Assembly: GCA_049511715.1 (NCBI GenBank)
Contig: JBEKXU010000010.1
Span: forward strand, 1 to 64,000
Direction of reading: 5' to 3'
Length of the DNA stretch: 64,000 nt
DNA from: JBEKHT01 sp049511715
Lineage (GTDB): Bacteria; Chloroflexota; Anaerolineae; Anaerolineales; RBG-16-64-43
A program made the translations under genes and the position numbers. Shown one piece after another: positions 36,603-46,401 of the stretch (the first letter of the stretch is position 1; each line of letters opens with the position of its first letter). The notes under the pieces were generated by a model that was not told the DNA's origin, searched no databases, and worked only from the letters and a program-made list of their open reading frames with translations.

Positions 36603-37229
36603 ATGGACCCAGAAAGCGCAAGCCTGACCCGACCCCGATCTTTGTCCCAATGGATGCGAGCCCGCTTCAAGGTCGTCCTTGATCCAATCGCGGGTTTCTT
36701 GAATCGACTGGGACTGGCGCCGAACACGGTGACGCTGTTTGGTCTGGCCGGCAATACCGTCGCCTCGGTTCTGTTGGCCCTGGGCGACACGAGTCTGGGG
36801 GGAGGGATCGTTCTGATCATGGGCCCGATCGATGCCCTCGACGGGGCCATGGCCCGGCTTCGAGGCGAGCCTTCAGCTTTTGGAGGTTTTGTCGATTCGG
36901 TGACCGATCGCTACTCGGAGTTGCTAATCCTGGGAGGAGTGCTCACCCACTTTGCCCTGGAGCAAAACGCTCTGGGGGCGATCCTGACTTTTGCGGCGGC
37001 CGCGGGCTCGGTGATGGTGTCCTACACTAAGGCAAGAGCCGAAGCGCTCAAGTTTGAATGCGATATTGGCCTGCTGACGCGCGTGGAACGCTACTTGGTT
37101 CTCAGTCCTGCGCTAATTCTAAATGTGCCGCTCATTGGAGTTGGGATTATCGCCCTCTTTGCCAATATCACGGCTCTCCAGCGTATTCTTTTCGTCCGAG
37201 CTCAGGCGCGGCGGATGCGTCACGAGTAG
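36603..37229 (+). CDS. CDP-alcohol phosphatidyltransferase
   Basis: 208 residues with about six helices. The catalytic motif D-x2-D-G-x2-A-R-x8-G-x3-D-x3-D is intact: DALDGAMARLRGEPSAFGGFVDSVTD near residues 78-105. It transfers a phosphatidyl group from CDP-diacylglycerol to an alcohol; the acceptor (glycerol phosphate, inositol phosphate or another) is not clear. The ATG at 36603 was chosen because the 46 residues before it are not conserved-looking. It is followed 37 bases later by lgt. Confidence 0.88.
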   Translation: MDPESASLTRPRSLSQWMRARFKVVLDPIAGFLNRLGLAPNTVTLFGLAGNTVASVLLALGDTSLGGGIVLIMGPIDALDGAMARLRGEPSAFGGFVDSVTDRYSELLILGGVLTHFALEQNALGAILTFAAAAGSVMVSYTKARAEALKFECDIGLLTRVERYLVLSPALILNVPLIGVGIIALFANITALQRILFVRAQARRMRHE

Positions 37230-37266
37230 AGGGCCGGGTCAGGGGAGGAAACAAGGGAAAGACCCT

Positions 37267-38130
37267 ATGTCGATTGACTCCTACGGGATCCATCTCGGAA
37301 TACTGTATGTTCGATTCTATGGCCTCATCCTGATGACGGGTGCGATCGCGGCCGCGTTTCTGGCCGAACGACAGGCCGGGAAGCTTGGCCAGGACCGGGA
37401 CCGGGTTTGGGACCTACTGATTTGGGTCCTGATATTCGGCGTCATCGGCGCCCGGCTATGGCACATTCTGACTCCTCCGGAGAGCATGATCGAGGGCGGC
37501 ATTACCGCCAGCTACTACCTGACACATCCTTTGGATGCCCTGGCGATTTGGAGGGGTGGCCTGGGGATCCCCGGGGCGATCGCCGGAGGCGTCCTGGCGA
37601 TGCTCTGGTACACGAGGAGAAACAAGCTCAGTTTTGCCTCCTGGCTTGACGTTGCGGCACCCGCCCTGGCCCTCGGCCAGGCGATTGGCCGCTGGGGGAA
37701 TTTCGTCAACCAAGAGTTGTATGGCATGCCAACGAAATTGCCCTGGGCCATCTACATTGCTCCGCAGAACCGCCTGCCGGGCTTTCAACAGTACGCCTAC
37801 TACCATCCCCTGTTTCTCTATGAATCTTTGTGGGACTTGCTCAACCTGGGGGTTCTTCTTTATCTGACCGAACGGCACCACGGCCCGCTGCGTGCGGGGG
37901 ACCTGTTCTTGATCTATCTGATTATCTATCCCGTGGGCCGATTCTTCTTGGAGTTCCTGCGGCTCGACCCCTCTCCGGTGGCCGGGGTGGATATCAACCA
38001 GGTCCTCATGGCAGTGGTCGCTGTGGTGAGTGCTGCCCTGCTCCTCTGGCGGCATCGGGTCAAGCGCCCCTTGCCGGGAGTCCCCCTGGGGGTTGCCTCC
38101 GAAGGCCCCGACGGGATCGCCAAAGCCTGA
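37267..38130 (+). CDS. lgt: Prolipoprotein diacylglyceryl transferase
   Basis: 287 residues, seven helices. The Lgt signature GQAIGRWGNFVNQELYG lies near residues 138-154, with the conserved Arg of IGARLWH near 65 and YPVGRFFLEFLR near 222. It adds diacylglycerol to the lipobox Cys of preprolipoproteins; the PstS-like and M23 proteins in this window have such lipoboxes. The last 35 residues are polar. The gene lies 37 bases after the CDP-alcohol transferase. Confidence 0.95.
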   Translation: MSIDSYGIHLGILYVRFYGLILMTGAIAAAFLAERQAGKLGQDRDRVWDLLIWVLIFGVIGARLWHILTPPESMIEGGITASYYLTHPLDALAIWRGGLGIPGAIAGGVLAMLWYTRRNKLSFASWLDVAAPALALGQAIGRWGNFVNQELYGMPTKLPWAIYIAPQNRLPGFQQYAYYHPLFLYESLWDLLNLGVLLYLTERHHGPLRAGDLFLIYLIIYPVGRFFLEFLRLDPSPVAGVDINQVLMAVVAVVSAALLLWRHRVKRPLPGVPLGVASEGPDGIAKA

Positions 38131-38215
38131 GGGGGGAGATGAGACCAGAGGGCTCCTCCCTTGCAGGACGGAAGGGAGGAAAGGCTGTCGTTCGGTTGGG
38201 GAGGTCCGCTGAGCC

Positions 38216-39169
38216 GTGATTGAGGCCCGGGGTCTGACCAAGTGGTTTGGTGACCGGTGCGTGGTCGACGGCCTCACTCTTCGCGTGGGGAGCGGAGAAC
38301 TTCTGGCGTTGCTCGGACCGAATGGAGCGGGGAAAACAACCACCATCCGCATGTTGGCTGGAATCCTCCATCCGACCTCCGGAGGAGCGCAAGTGGGGGG
38401 ATTTGATCTGCTCGAACATCCTCAGGAAGTGCGGGAGACCGTTGGGGTTTTGACCGAACAGCACGGCTTGTATACGCGGATGCGTGCCGGAGAGTACCTG
38501 GACTTCTTTGGGTCTCTGTATGGGCTCCCGGCTCAGGAACGCAGAGAGAGGGCGGCACGGCTGCTGGCCCGGCTTTCCCTCCAGGTGGATCAGGATCGCT
38601 GGCTGGCCGAATACTCCAAAGGGATGCGCCAGCGGATCTCACTGGTTCGCGCCCTCTTGCATGATCCCCACGTTCTTCTGCTGGATGAGCCCACCTCGGC
38701 GCTCGACCCCGAGTCAGCCCACATTGTGCGATCCCTTCTGAGGGAACTGCGGAGCGAAGGTCGGGCGATCCTCACCTGCACGCACAACCTGATGGAGGCC
38801 GAGGAACTGGCGGATCGCATCGCGATCCTGCGCCGGGGCCGCCTCATTGCTCAAGGGACACCCGGCCAGCTGCGGTCCGGCCTGCGCGGTTTGCCCACCT
38901 TTGAGGTTCGTCTGTCCGCTCCTTGGGACGGGGTCGCGGAGGGGCTTCCCGACTGGATCGAGATCGTGGCCTCGGGTGACACGTGGTTTCGCTATCGGGT
39001 GGCCGAGCCCTTGGAAACGAATCCTCTCCTCGTGCGGCGTTTGGTCGGATTGGGGTTCCCCATCCTTGAGCTTCGGGAGGTTACCCCGAGCTTGGAAGAA
39101 GTCTACCTCGGCGCAGTGGCCGAGGGCGAAGACCGCCCCGGTGATGACCTCAGGGGGAGCGAATCATGA
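38216..39169 (+). CDS. ABC exporter ATP-binding subunit
   Basis: 317 residues. Walker A GPNGAGKTTT near residue 38, signature YSKGMRQRISLVRALLHD near 132 and Walker B VLLLDEPTSALDP. The DrrA/NatA-type C-terminal extension (residues 220-317) is present. GTG start at 38216. The stop overlaps the permease ATG (ATGA), so the two make one exporter. Substrate unknown. Confidence 0.9.
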   Translation: MIEARGLTKWFGDRCVVDGLTLRVGSGELLALLGPNGAGKTTTIRMLAGILHPTSGGAQVGGFDLLEHPQEVRETVGVLTEQHGLYTRMRAGEYLDFFGSLYGLPAQERRERAARLLARLSLQVDQDRWLAEYSKGMRQRISLVRALLHDPHVLLLDEPTSALDPESAHIVRSLLRELRSEGRAILTCTHNLMEAEELADRIAILRRGRLIAQGTPGQLRSGLRGLPTFEVRLSAPWDGVAEGLPDWIEIVASGDTWFRYRVAEPLETNPLLVRRLVGLGFPILELREVTPSLEEVYLGAVAEGEDRPGDDLRGSES

Positions 39170-40623
39170 GCCTCGCCATCCCAGCTAGGTCCATGGGGAT
39201 CCACTGGCATCGGGTCGGCACTCTGGTTCGCAGGGAGTTGCGCGACCAGTTGCGGGACTGGCGGGTGGTCATTCCCCTGGTCATTCTGACGGGGGTCTTC
39301 CCGTTGCTGATGAACTTCACGGCGCGAACCGCGCTTGATTTTGTCAGCCGCTATGGTGCGCCACTCATCGCCGAGCAGCTTTTCCCGTTTCTGCTGATGA
39401 TCGTCGGATTCTTTCCGACCTCCGTCTCGCTGGTGATCGCCCTCGAAAGTTTCGTGGGCGAAAAAGAGCGCTTCACCCTGGAGCCCCTGTTGTCGACGCC
39501 TCTCAGTGACCAGGAGCTCTTCATTGGAAAGGCCATGGCCTCGACCGTCACGCCCGTGGCCTCGGCGGGGCTGGGAATCATGGTGTATCTGGTGGGATTG
39601 CACCAGACCACTGGCTGGTCGCCCAGCGCGGGGTTGCTCCTGCAAATCCTGGTCTTGACGGTCGCCCACGCGGTCGGCATGGTGAGCGCTGCGGTCGTCA
39701 TTTCGGCCCAGACCAATTCGGTCCGAGCGGCCAACCTCCTGGCTTCGTTCATCATTATCCCCGCGGCACTCCTCGTGCAGGGCGAGAGCCTGATCATGTT
39801 CTGGCGCCGCTACGACGTCCTGTGGTGGGTGATCCTGGGCATCCTCCTGCTGGCCACGGTGCTCGTGCGGATTGGGCTGCGACGTTTTCGCCGGGATGAG
39901 CTCCTGGAACACGAGGTGGAGGAGTTGCGCTTTGATCGTTTGTGGTCGCAGCTGGTGCAGCGGCTGACAGCGGGAGCTCGCTCGCCTCGGGCGTGGTACC
40001 GTGACGCGGTTTTTCCCGCCTTGCGCCGGGTTTGGGAGGCGGGTCCCTGGGTCCTGCTGGCTATGCTTCTCGGCGCGGGCCTGGGCATCGCTTTCGCGCA
40101 GCGGTTTCCTTTGTCTTTGCCGGGCTTGGCGGAAGCGCGTTCGGGCCAGGAGGTCATGCAAGCCCTCCAAGAGCAGGGGTTCTTCTCTCCGGCCGGAGTG
40201 CTCCTGATCTTTGTTCACAACCTGCAAGCGATCTTGCTGGCCAGCATCCTGGGGATCTTCTCGCTGGGCGTTCTCGCGCTCATTGCTCTGATGGCGCCTA
40301 TTGGTCTGGTCACCTATGCGGCCGCGCTCGTTGGCCTGGCTGGCGGAAGCCCCTGGCTCTTTCTGGCCGCCTTTGTTCTCCCCCACGGCATCCTGGAGAT
40401 TCCGGCGGCTTGGCTCGCCGGAGCCAGCATGCTGCGCCTGGGGGCTTGCATGCTGGCCGAACCCGACCGACGCACTCTGGGTGAAATCTGGATCGAGGCG
40501 TTTGCGGATTGGGTCAAGGTCAATGTCGGCGTGGTTGCGCCGCTGCTGCTCGCGGCGGCCGTTGTGGAGACCTATGTGACCCCGGCTATCGTGGCCTGGG
40601 GTCTCGCGAGGGGGATGTTTTGA
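39166..40623 (+). CDS. ABC-2 type permease
   Basis: 485 residues, with about 10-12 helices in two groups and a charged linker (RFRRDELLEHEVEELRFDRLWSQLVQRL) near 240-275. The first half resembles ABC-2 permeases (ALESFVGEKERFTLEPLLSTPLSDQELFIGK), with large extracellular loops near 150. The second half resembles stage II sporulation M/DUF95-type membrane proteins (FFSPAGVLLIFVHNLQAILLASILGIFSLG...PHGILEIPA). Coupled to the ATP-binding gene by ATGA; likely one exporter or membrane-remodelling unit, with the substrate not known. Confidence 0.82.
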   Translation: MSLAIPARSMGIHWHRVGTLVRRELRDQLRDWRVVIPLVILTGVFPLLMNFTARTALDFVSRYGAPLIAEQLFPFLLMIVGFFPTSVSLVIALESFVGEKERFTLEPLLSTPLSDQELFIGKAMASTVTPVASAGLGIMVYLVGLHQTTGWSPSAGLLLQILVLTVAHAVGMVSAAVVISAQTNSVRAANLLASFIIIPAALLVQGESLIMFWRRYDVLWWVILGILLLATVLVRIGLRRFRRDELLEHEVEELRFDRLWSQLVQRLTAGARSPRAWYRDAVFPALRRVWEAGPWVLLAMLLGAGLGIAFAQRFPLSLPGLAEARSGQEVMQALQEQGFFSPAGVLLIFVHNLQAILLASILGIFSLGVLALIALMAPIGLVTYAAALVGLAGGSPWLFLAAFVLPHGILEIPAAWLAGASMLRLGACMLAEPDRRTLGEIWIEAFADWVKVNVGVVAPLLLAAAVVETYVTPAIVAWGLARGMF

Positions 40624-41094
40624 GGTGGTATTTCTTGAGTCGGAACGCCCAGGGCTAACCAGGTCTGGTGGATCGCCCTTTGGCCGCTTCTGACGCCTCC
40701 TGATCGGCCTGGACTCGCGGGCGGGCGCATCGCCCACTTCCCTCAGGGTCATCCGCCTGGGGTGGAGAGCCACCTGTGAGGCTCCTGGTGCGGACTTAGG
40801 CACTTTTCCAGAGCGCCGATTTGCCGGGGTGAATCCAGGGGCCTAAAAGATGAGCACGCCTTGGGACAACGCGGGGCCCGGGGATCGCGGAACAAGACAG
40901 AATCCAAGACGTTCCGGCGGATCGCCGAGGACTTCTTCACTGCTCCGCGTTCGGGTCCCCTGAGCCTTGCCCAGTCCGGCGGGAATCGCCGGGGAGGGAT
41001 GGGGCGGGTGGCTTGCGCCGAGGAAGGGGAATTCGCCGAAATCAATCAAACTGGCAAGAAACGCCTATGGTACAATCCTTTCGGGAAGCGGAGA
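40624..41094. other. Intergenic region upstream of hsp20
   Basis: About 470 bases with no convincing gene. A TACAAT at 41071 lies at its end. No RNA family or CIRCE-type inverted repeat was recognised. The longest frames there read low-complexity Arg/Pro-rich protein on both strands. Confidence 0.5.
41071..41076 (+). promoter_or_regulatory. -10 box of hsp20
   Basis: TACAAT ends 18 bases before the hsp20 ATG, with GGGAAGCGGAG as the ribosome binding site in between. No clear -35 box. Confidence 0.45.
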
Positions 41095-41538
41095 ATGAGC
41101 GAGTCGATGAGGCTGCAGGGTTCTGGCTACTATTCTGCTGAAGATTCTCCCGATCTGGGAGAGGATTGGGAATCGGACCGCCATATCCACGGGGCTTCGC
41201 GTCGGCGGTGGTATGAACACGCCCATGTTTGGCGGCCTCCAACCGATGTGTATGAGAGTGAGGCCGGGTATGTGATTCGCGTCGAGCTGGCGGGCATGCG
41301 AAGCGCAGACTTTTCCGTAACGCTTGAGGGCCGCTGGCTGCATATCACCGGAGCGCGGCCTGACGAGGCGCAGCACCGGGCGTACCACCAGATGGAGATC
41401 CATTTCGGTCCCTTCCGCAGCGAGGTGGAGATCCCCGGCGAGGTCGACTCTCAGCGTCTGGAAGCAGTCTACGAGGACGGCTTTCTGATCGTCACCCTGC
41501 CGAAAGTCAAGCCGCGGGTCATCCCAATTTCCAGCTAA
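41095..41538 (+). CDS. Small heat-shock protein (Hsp20)
   Basis: 147 residues. The alpha-crystallin core runs from about 45 to 140 (WRPPTDVYESEAGYVIRVELAGMRSADFSVTLEGRWLHITG...YHQMEIHFGPFRSEVEIPGEV...YEDGFLIVTLPK) and ends with an I-x-I tail (VIPIS). It holds unfolded proteins in solution. The ATG at 41095 sits right behind a -10 box and ribosome binding site. Lon follows directly, a proteostasis pairing. Confidence 0.93.
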   Translation: MSESMRLQGSGYYSAEDSPDLGEDWESDRHIHGASRRRWYEHAHVWRPPTDVYESEAGYVIRVELAGMRSADFSVTLEGRWLHITGARPDEAQHRAYHQMEIHFGPFRSEVEIPGEVDSQRLEAVYEDGFLIVTLPKVKPRVIPISS

Positions 41539-41550
41539 AGGTCGGCTGAG

Positions 41551-44220
41551 TTGGAGGAAGCAATCCTTGATCGATCTTCTCCACTTTCGGAGTGTAGGAT
41601 TACTGTGCCTGCCACCACTCGGACTGTCAACCTGACGGATCTCATTAACCTCTTCACCCAATCCTTCCCTGGGCGATGGGAGGAAGTGAAGCTGCGGCCC
41701 ATCGTCACCCAAGTCCAGGATCAGGCCTCGGAAGCTGAGGCACGAGAGGACCGCGCTCAACCTCCCGCGGTGATCCCAGAAGAGCTTTCGATTCTGCCGT
41801 TGCGCGGCATTGTCGTTTACCCCCAAACCGTGGTTCCACTGACGATTGGCCAGCCTCGGTCCGTGAAACTCGTGGACGATGCGGCCGTGGGGGAGCGCAC
41901 GATCGGCCTAGTTACCTCCAAGGATCCTGAGAAAGAGACGCCCGGGCCGGAGGATTTGTACTCAATCGGAACGGCGGCCATCGTTCATCGGCTTTTCCGA
42001 GCCCCGGATGGGACAATTCGAATTGTGGTCCAGGGTCTTTCTCGGTTCCGCATCCGCGAGTTCGTGGCACAAGATCCCTACTTGCGGGCGCGGGTTGAAG
42101 TGGCGAACGAGATCGTCGAGGAAGGCCTCGAAATCCAGGCTCTGGCACGAAATGTCCGCGACCAATTCGCGCAGATTGCCGAGCTGGTTCCCTCCATCCC
42201 CCGCGAGCTTGTCGCGGCCCTGTCCGGGTTGGAAGACCCTCTGCAGGTCGCGTACTCGATTGCCAACTATCAGCGCATGGAGCTTCAGGAAGCGGAGGAT
42301 CTGCTGGAGCTTGATTCCACAGCGGCCAAGCTCAAGCGACTAGTCGCGCTCCTCACCAAGGAGTTGGAGGTTCTTCAGCTCGGCGCCAAGATCCAAGAGG
42401 AGGCCCGCTCCGAGATTGAGAAAGTTCAGCGTCAGTACTTTCTGCGGGAGCAGATGAAAGCGATTCAAAAGGAGCTGGGCGAGACGGACGAGCGCACTGC
42501 CGAGGTGGAAGAACTGCGCAAGAAGCTCGAGGCGGCGGGCCTGCCCGAGGAAGCCAGCCGCCAGGCCAAGGAGGAACTGGACCGCCTTTCCAAGCTTCAG
42601 GAGGCCTCGGCTGAGTACGGCGTGATCCGGACCTATCTCGACTGGCTGGTTTCGTTGCCCTGGAGCCGGGTTACCGAGGACCATTTGAATGTCGCGGACG
42701 CACGGCGTGTCCTGGACGAGGACCACTACGGTTTGCGGGATGTGAAAGATCGGATCTTGGAGTACTTGGCCGTGCGAAAGCTCCGCGGGGAGCGTCGGGA
42801 GGAGGTTTCAACCGCGCCCGTGGATCTGCTGCGGCGGGAGCGCGAAGGAGCCATCCTGTGCTTTATTGGGCCGCCGGGCGTTGGGAAGACGTCCCTGGGG
42901 CAATCGGTCGCCCGAGCGATGGGTCGTAAGTTTGTGCGCCTCTCGCTGGGAGGCACGCACGACGAAGCAGAAATCCGCGGCCACCGCCGGACCTATGTCG
43001 GAGCGATGCCGGGGAGGATCCTGCAAGCCCTGCGGCGGGTGGAAACGCGGAATCCCGTCTTCATGCTGGATGAGGTCGACAAGCTTGGGGCCGACTTCCG
43101 GGGCGACCCTGCCTCCGCGTTGCTGGAGGTCCTCGATCCGGAGCAGAATCGCGAGTTCCGGGATAACTACCTCGAGGTGGCTTTTGATCTCTCTCAGGTG
43201 CTCTTCATTACGACAGCCAACCTTCAGGAAACCATCCCAGAGCCGTTATTGGACCGCATGGAGGTCATCCACATCTCCAGCTACACTGAGCAGGAAAAGC
43301 TGGTGATTGCCCAAGGCTACCTGGTCCCCCGGCAGTTGCGGGAAAACGGCCTCCGTCCCGAGGAAATCTCCTTTGCGGACGAGACTATCACCTCGATCAT
43401 CCGTCACTATACCCGGGAGGCCGGCGTTCGCGGCCTGGAACGGGAGATTGGCTCGGTCTGTCGCAAGGTTGTGACGGAAATCGCGGAGGGGAAAGTTCAG
43501 AAGAGGGACATCACGCCTCAAGTCCTCGGGGAGGTCCTCGGCCGTCCTCGTTTCTTCCCGACCGCCGAGATCGAGGAGCGCACCTCGGTTCCAGGAGTTG
43601 CGACGGCGCTGGCTTGGACTCCAACCGGCGGGGATCTGCTCTTCATTGAGGCCACGCAAATGCCCGGCCGCCGTGGCTTTCTGCTGACGGGCTCCCTCGG
43701 CCAAGTCATGCAGGAATCCGCCCATGCGGCTCTTTCTTTCGTGCGCTCAAAGAGCAAGGAACTGGGTCTGGCCGAGGATTTCTTCGACCGGCACGACATT
43801 CACCTGCACATTCCGGCGGGAGCGCAACCCAAGGATGGTCCCTCGGCGGGGATTACCATTGCCACCGCGTTGGTGTCCTTGCTCTCCGGAAGGCCCGTGC
43901 GGCCGGAGGTGGCAATGACGGGCGAGATCACCCTGCGGGGACAGGTCCTGCCGATCGGTGGGGTCAAGGAGAAAGTCCTGGCTGCCCATCGCGCAGGCCT
44001 TCGCACCGTGATCTTGCCCAAACACAACGAGGGCGACTTGGATGACCTGCCCGAGGAGGTCCGCAAGGACATCCGCTTTGTCCTTGTGGACACCGTCGAT
44101 GAGGTCCTGCGGGAGGCTCTCGAGCCGCGGGTCTCACGGAACGGCCGGGGGAGAGTTGCCCTGCGGGCGGGGCGCGGGTCCCGTCATGCCGGGGCCCGTC
44201 CGAAACGCACGGCGAACTGA
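41551..44220 (+). CDS. lon: ATP-dependent protease Lon
   Basis: 889 residues with the LAN domain (from about residue 75), AAA+ module with Walker A GPPGVGKTS near 440 and Walker B VFMLDEVDKL, and the serine protease domain with catalytic Ser765 in KDGPSAG and Lys808. It degrades damaged proteins. The TTG start at 41551 gives about 70 residues more than a usual Lon; a GTG at 41686 behind GGGAGGAA is another choice. The C-terminal 40 residues are basic. Hsp20 is directly upstream. Confidence 0.95.
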   Translation: MEEAILDRSSPLSECRITVPATTRTVNLTDLINLFTQSFPGRWEEVKLRPIVTQVQDQASEAEAREDRAQPPAVIPEELSILPLRGIVVYPQTVVPLTIGQPRSVKLVDDAAVGERTIGLVTSKDPEKETPGPEDLYSIGTAAIVHRLFRAPDGTIRIVVQGLSRFRIREFVAQDPYLRARVEVANEIVEEGLEIQALARNVRDQFAQIAELVPSIPRELVAALSGLEDPLQVAYSIANYQRMELQEAEDLLELDSTAAKLKRLVALLTKELEVLQLGAKIQEEARSEIEKVQRQYFLREQMKAIQKELGETDERTAEVEELRKKLEAAGLPEEASRQAKEELDRLSKLQEASAEYGVIRTYLDWLVSLPWSRVTEDHLNVADARRVLDEDHYGLRDVKDRILEYLAVRKLRGERREEVSTAPVDLLRREREGAILCFIGPPGVGKTSLGQSVARAMGRKFVRLSLGGTHDEAEIRGHRRTYVGAMPGRILQALRRVETRNPVFMLDEVDKLGADFRGDPASALLEVLDPEQNREFRDNYLEVAFDLSQVLFITTANLQETIPEPLLDRMEVIHISSYTEQEKLVIAQGYLVPRQLRENGLRPEEISFADETITSIIRHYTREAGVRGLEREIGSVCRKVVTEIAEGKVQKRDITPQVLGEVLGRPRFFPTAEIEERTSVPGVATALAWTPTGGDLLFIEATQMPGRRGFLLTGSLGQVMQESAHAALSFVRSKSKELGLAEDFFDRHDIHLHIPAGAQPKDGPSAGITIATALVSLLSGRPVRPEVAMTGEITLRGQVLPIGGVKEKVLAAHRAGLRTVILPKHNEGDLDDLPEEVRKDIRFVLVDTVDEVLREALEPRVSRNGRGRVALRAGRGSRHAGARPKRTAN

Positions 44221-44232
44221 GGCCTGTGTCCG

Positions 44233-44607
44233 ATGCCGAATGTGCTGCTGGGCGAAGATGATCGCGATATGGCGACCCTGCTGCAGACCCTCCTGGAAAT
44301 GGAGGGCTACGTGGTTGGGTCGGCACGCTCCGGCAACGCCGTGCTGGCCATGATCGACCAACAGCGGCCGGACGTGGTTCTTCTGGATGTGAACTTAGCG
44401 GGTCAAAGCGGGTTGCAGGTCCTGCAAACCGTGCGTTCGCGGGCCGAAACTCGATCCACCCGGGTGATCATGACCTCCGGGATGGACTTGAAAGAGCAGT
44501 GCTTGAAGGAAGGAGCGGACGCCTTCCTCCTGAAGCCGTATATGCCCGACGATCTGGTTCGCTTGCTGAAAGAAGTGCTCTCGCATCCTGAGTCTTCGCC
44601 GGGATGA
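44233..44607 (+). CDS. CheY-like response regulator receiver protein
   Basis: 124 residues, a single receiver domain. The acidic pair EDD near residue 8, phospho-acceptor Asp in VVLLDVN near 52, Thr/Ser in IMTSGMD near 80, and Lys in LLKPY near 100 are all in place. It lacks an output domain, so it must signal by protein contact. No kinase is adjacent. The gene follows lon by 12 bases. Confidence 0.9.
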   Translation: MPNVLLGEDDRDMATLLQTLLEMEGYVVGSARSGNAVLAMIDQQRPDVVLLDVNLAGQSGLQVLQTVRSRAETRSTRVIMTSGMDLKEQCLKEGADAFLLKPYMPDDLVRLLKEVLSHPESSPG

Positions 44608-44655
44608 CTCTGCGGGAGGCCGCCAGCCCCTTTCGTTTGTGAAAGCAGGAGAGCA

Positions 44656-46401
44656 GTGAGCCAACAAACCCCACGCCGACCCCGACAATGGTTCACGATT
44701 GACTTGCACCTGCATACTCCGGCCTCCTCGGACTATCAAGAGGAGGGGGTCACCCTGGTGGACGTGCTCAGGAGGGCGGAGGCGCGCGGCCTGTCCGCCA
44801 TTGCCTTGACCGACCACAATACGGTCGCCGGATATCGCCGTCTGCAAGAAGAGATTCGTTTCCTGGAGCAATTGCAGGGCACGGGTCGCTTGCTGGCGGA
44901 GGAAAAAGACCGCTTGGCCGAGATGCAGCGCCTGCTCGCCAAGGTGGTCGTGTTTCCCGGCTTTGAATTCACGGCCACGTTGGGTTTTCACATTCTGGGC
45001 ATATTCCCGCCGGAAAAATCCGTCCGCGAGATCGAGCACCTCCTGCTGGACCTGAACATTCCAGCGGACCAGCTCGATCTGGGCAGTTCCACCGTGGGGG
45101 CTTCCGCCGACGTGCTGAGCGCCTACCGGAAGATCGATGAGGCGGGAGGCTTGGTGATTGCGGCTCATGCGAATTCGAGCAACGGAGTCGCGATGCGGGG
45201 CTTTGACTTCGGGGGACAGACGAAGATTGCCTATACCCAGGACCCGCACCTGCACGCCCTGGAGGTGACCGACCTGGAACAACGGGGGCCCCGCTCAACG
45301 GCCAAATTCTTCAGCGGGACGAAGCCAGAGTACCCTCGGCGGATGCACTGCATCCAGGGCTCGGATTGCCACCGCCTGCGCCTGGACCCGAACAACCGCA
45401 AGAACCTGGGCGTTGGAGATCGAGCCACCGATGTGCTCCTCCCGGAACTAAGCATCGCGGCCCTCAGGGAACTCTTTCTCAGCAATGACTTCGCCCGGAC
45501 CCGCCCCCGTCGCGCGGCCAAAGAGGAAGTGGATGACTTCATCCAACTCGCCCGGGCCGAGGGTCCCAGCATCATCCAGGCATTCCATGAGAGTATGGCC
45601 AACCGGGGGGGAAAGCTCTTCGCCATCATTGCGGATGTGTGCGCTTTTGCCAACGCCAACGGAGGTACCCTGTTGGTGGGCGTAAGCCCGGACCCCAAGG
45701 TCCCCCCCGCCGGGATCGGCAATGCCAACCAGGCGGTGCCCATCCTGGAGCGCGAGATCCGCAACAAGATCAGCCCGACGCTGGCCTGCAGCGTGGATAT
45801 TCAGGAAACCGTCGGCAAGAAAGTTGTGCGCGTCCTGGTGCCTCGCGGGACGGATCCCCCGTATGCCGTGGATGACAACAAGGTGTACGTGCGCGAGGAG
45901 GCGGAGAGCGTTCTGGCCGTGCGGGATGAGATCGTGCAGTTGGTGCTGCGGGGGAGGGCCCTCGCGCGCGCGGTGGAGGTCCCGGCATTGAACCAGGCCA
46001 CCGAGGCGGCCGAGACCAGCCCGGCCGAAAGTGTTGCGTCGGAAGCGGGATCTTTGCCGCCGCCTCGAACCGGCGTCGAAGTGGTGGGCTTCGAGGAGCG
46101 CGATGGGAATCGATACTTCACCATGCGGGACCTGCGCAACGGGATGGTGGTCAAGAACGTGACCCAGGCATCGGCCCGGCGCCTCTGGCATTACGCGGTC
46201 ACCGAGTATTCGAGTCTCCCGCCTGCGGAACGCGTCAACTGGGTAGGGGATCTTGCCCTCATCAAGAAGCGCTCGCACCGAGGGGTGGAGCGCTACGATC
46301 TCTTGCAACGGACCCCCGAAGGAATGCGAGCCTATTTCGGCGTAACCGAAGAGGGACTGCATGGGAAGTGGAAGCAGTTGATGGGTCCCGAAGAGGAATA
46401 G
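44656..46401 (+). CDS. PHP phosphoesterase fused to AlbA_2/Schlafen-type domain
   Basis: 581 residues from a GTG with GCAGGAGA upstream. Residues 13-290 form a PHP domain: metal ligands in DLHLHTPASSD, LTDHNT, FEFTAT, AAHANSS and GSDCHRL. Residues 295-440 carry the AlbA_2 (Schlafen AAA-4) motif, including FAIIADVCAFANANGGTLLVGVSPD and the VYVREEAESV end. The last 140 residues are a polar region of unknown type. The two parts suggest a nucleic-acid or nucleotide phosphoesterase; role unknown. Confidence 0.78.
   Translation: MSQQTPRRPRQWFTIDLHLHTPASSDYQEEGVTLVDVLRRAEARGLSAIALTDHNTVAGYRRLQEEIRFLEQLQGTGRLLAEEKDRLAEMQRLLAKVVVFPGFEFTATLGFHILGIFPPEKSVREIEHLLLDLNIPADQLDLGSSTVGASADVLSAYRKIDEAGGLVIAAHANSSNGVAMRGFDFGGQTKIAYTQDPHLHALEVTDLEQRGPRSTAKFFSGTKPEYPRRMHCIQGSDCHRLRLDPNNRKNLGVGDRATDVLLPELSIAALRELFLSNDFARTRPRRAAKEEVDDFIQLARAEGPSIIQAFHESMANRGGKLFAIIADVCAFANANGGTLLVGVSPDPKVPPAGIGNANQAVPILEREIRNKISPTLACSVDIQETVGKKVVRVLVPRGTDPPYAVDDNKVYVREEAESVLAVRDEIVQLVLRGRALARAVEVPALNQATEAAETSPAESVASEAGSLPPPRTGVEVVGFEERDGNRYFTMRDLRNGMVVKNVTQASARRLWHYAVTEYSSLPPAERVNWVGDLALIKKRSHRGVERYDLLQRTPEGMRAYFGVTEEGLHGKWKQLMGPEEE

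Noticed and set aside
40861..41094. Longer Hsp20 frame starting at 40861
   Set aside because: It spans the -10 at 41071; the usual Hsp20 length starts at 41095.
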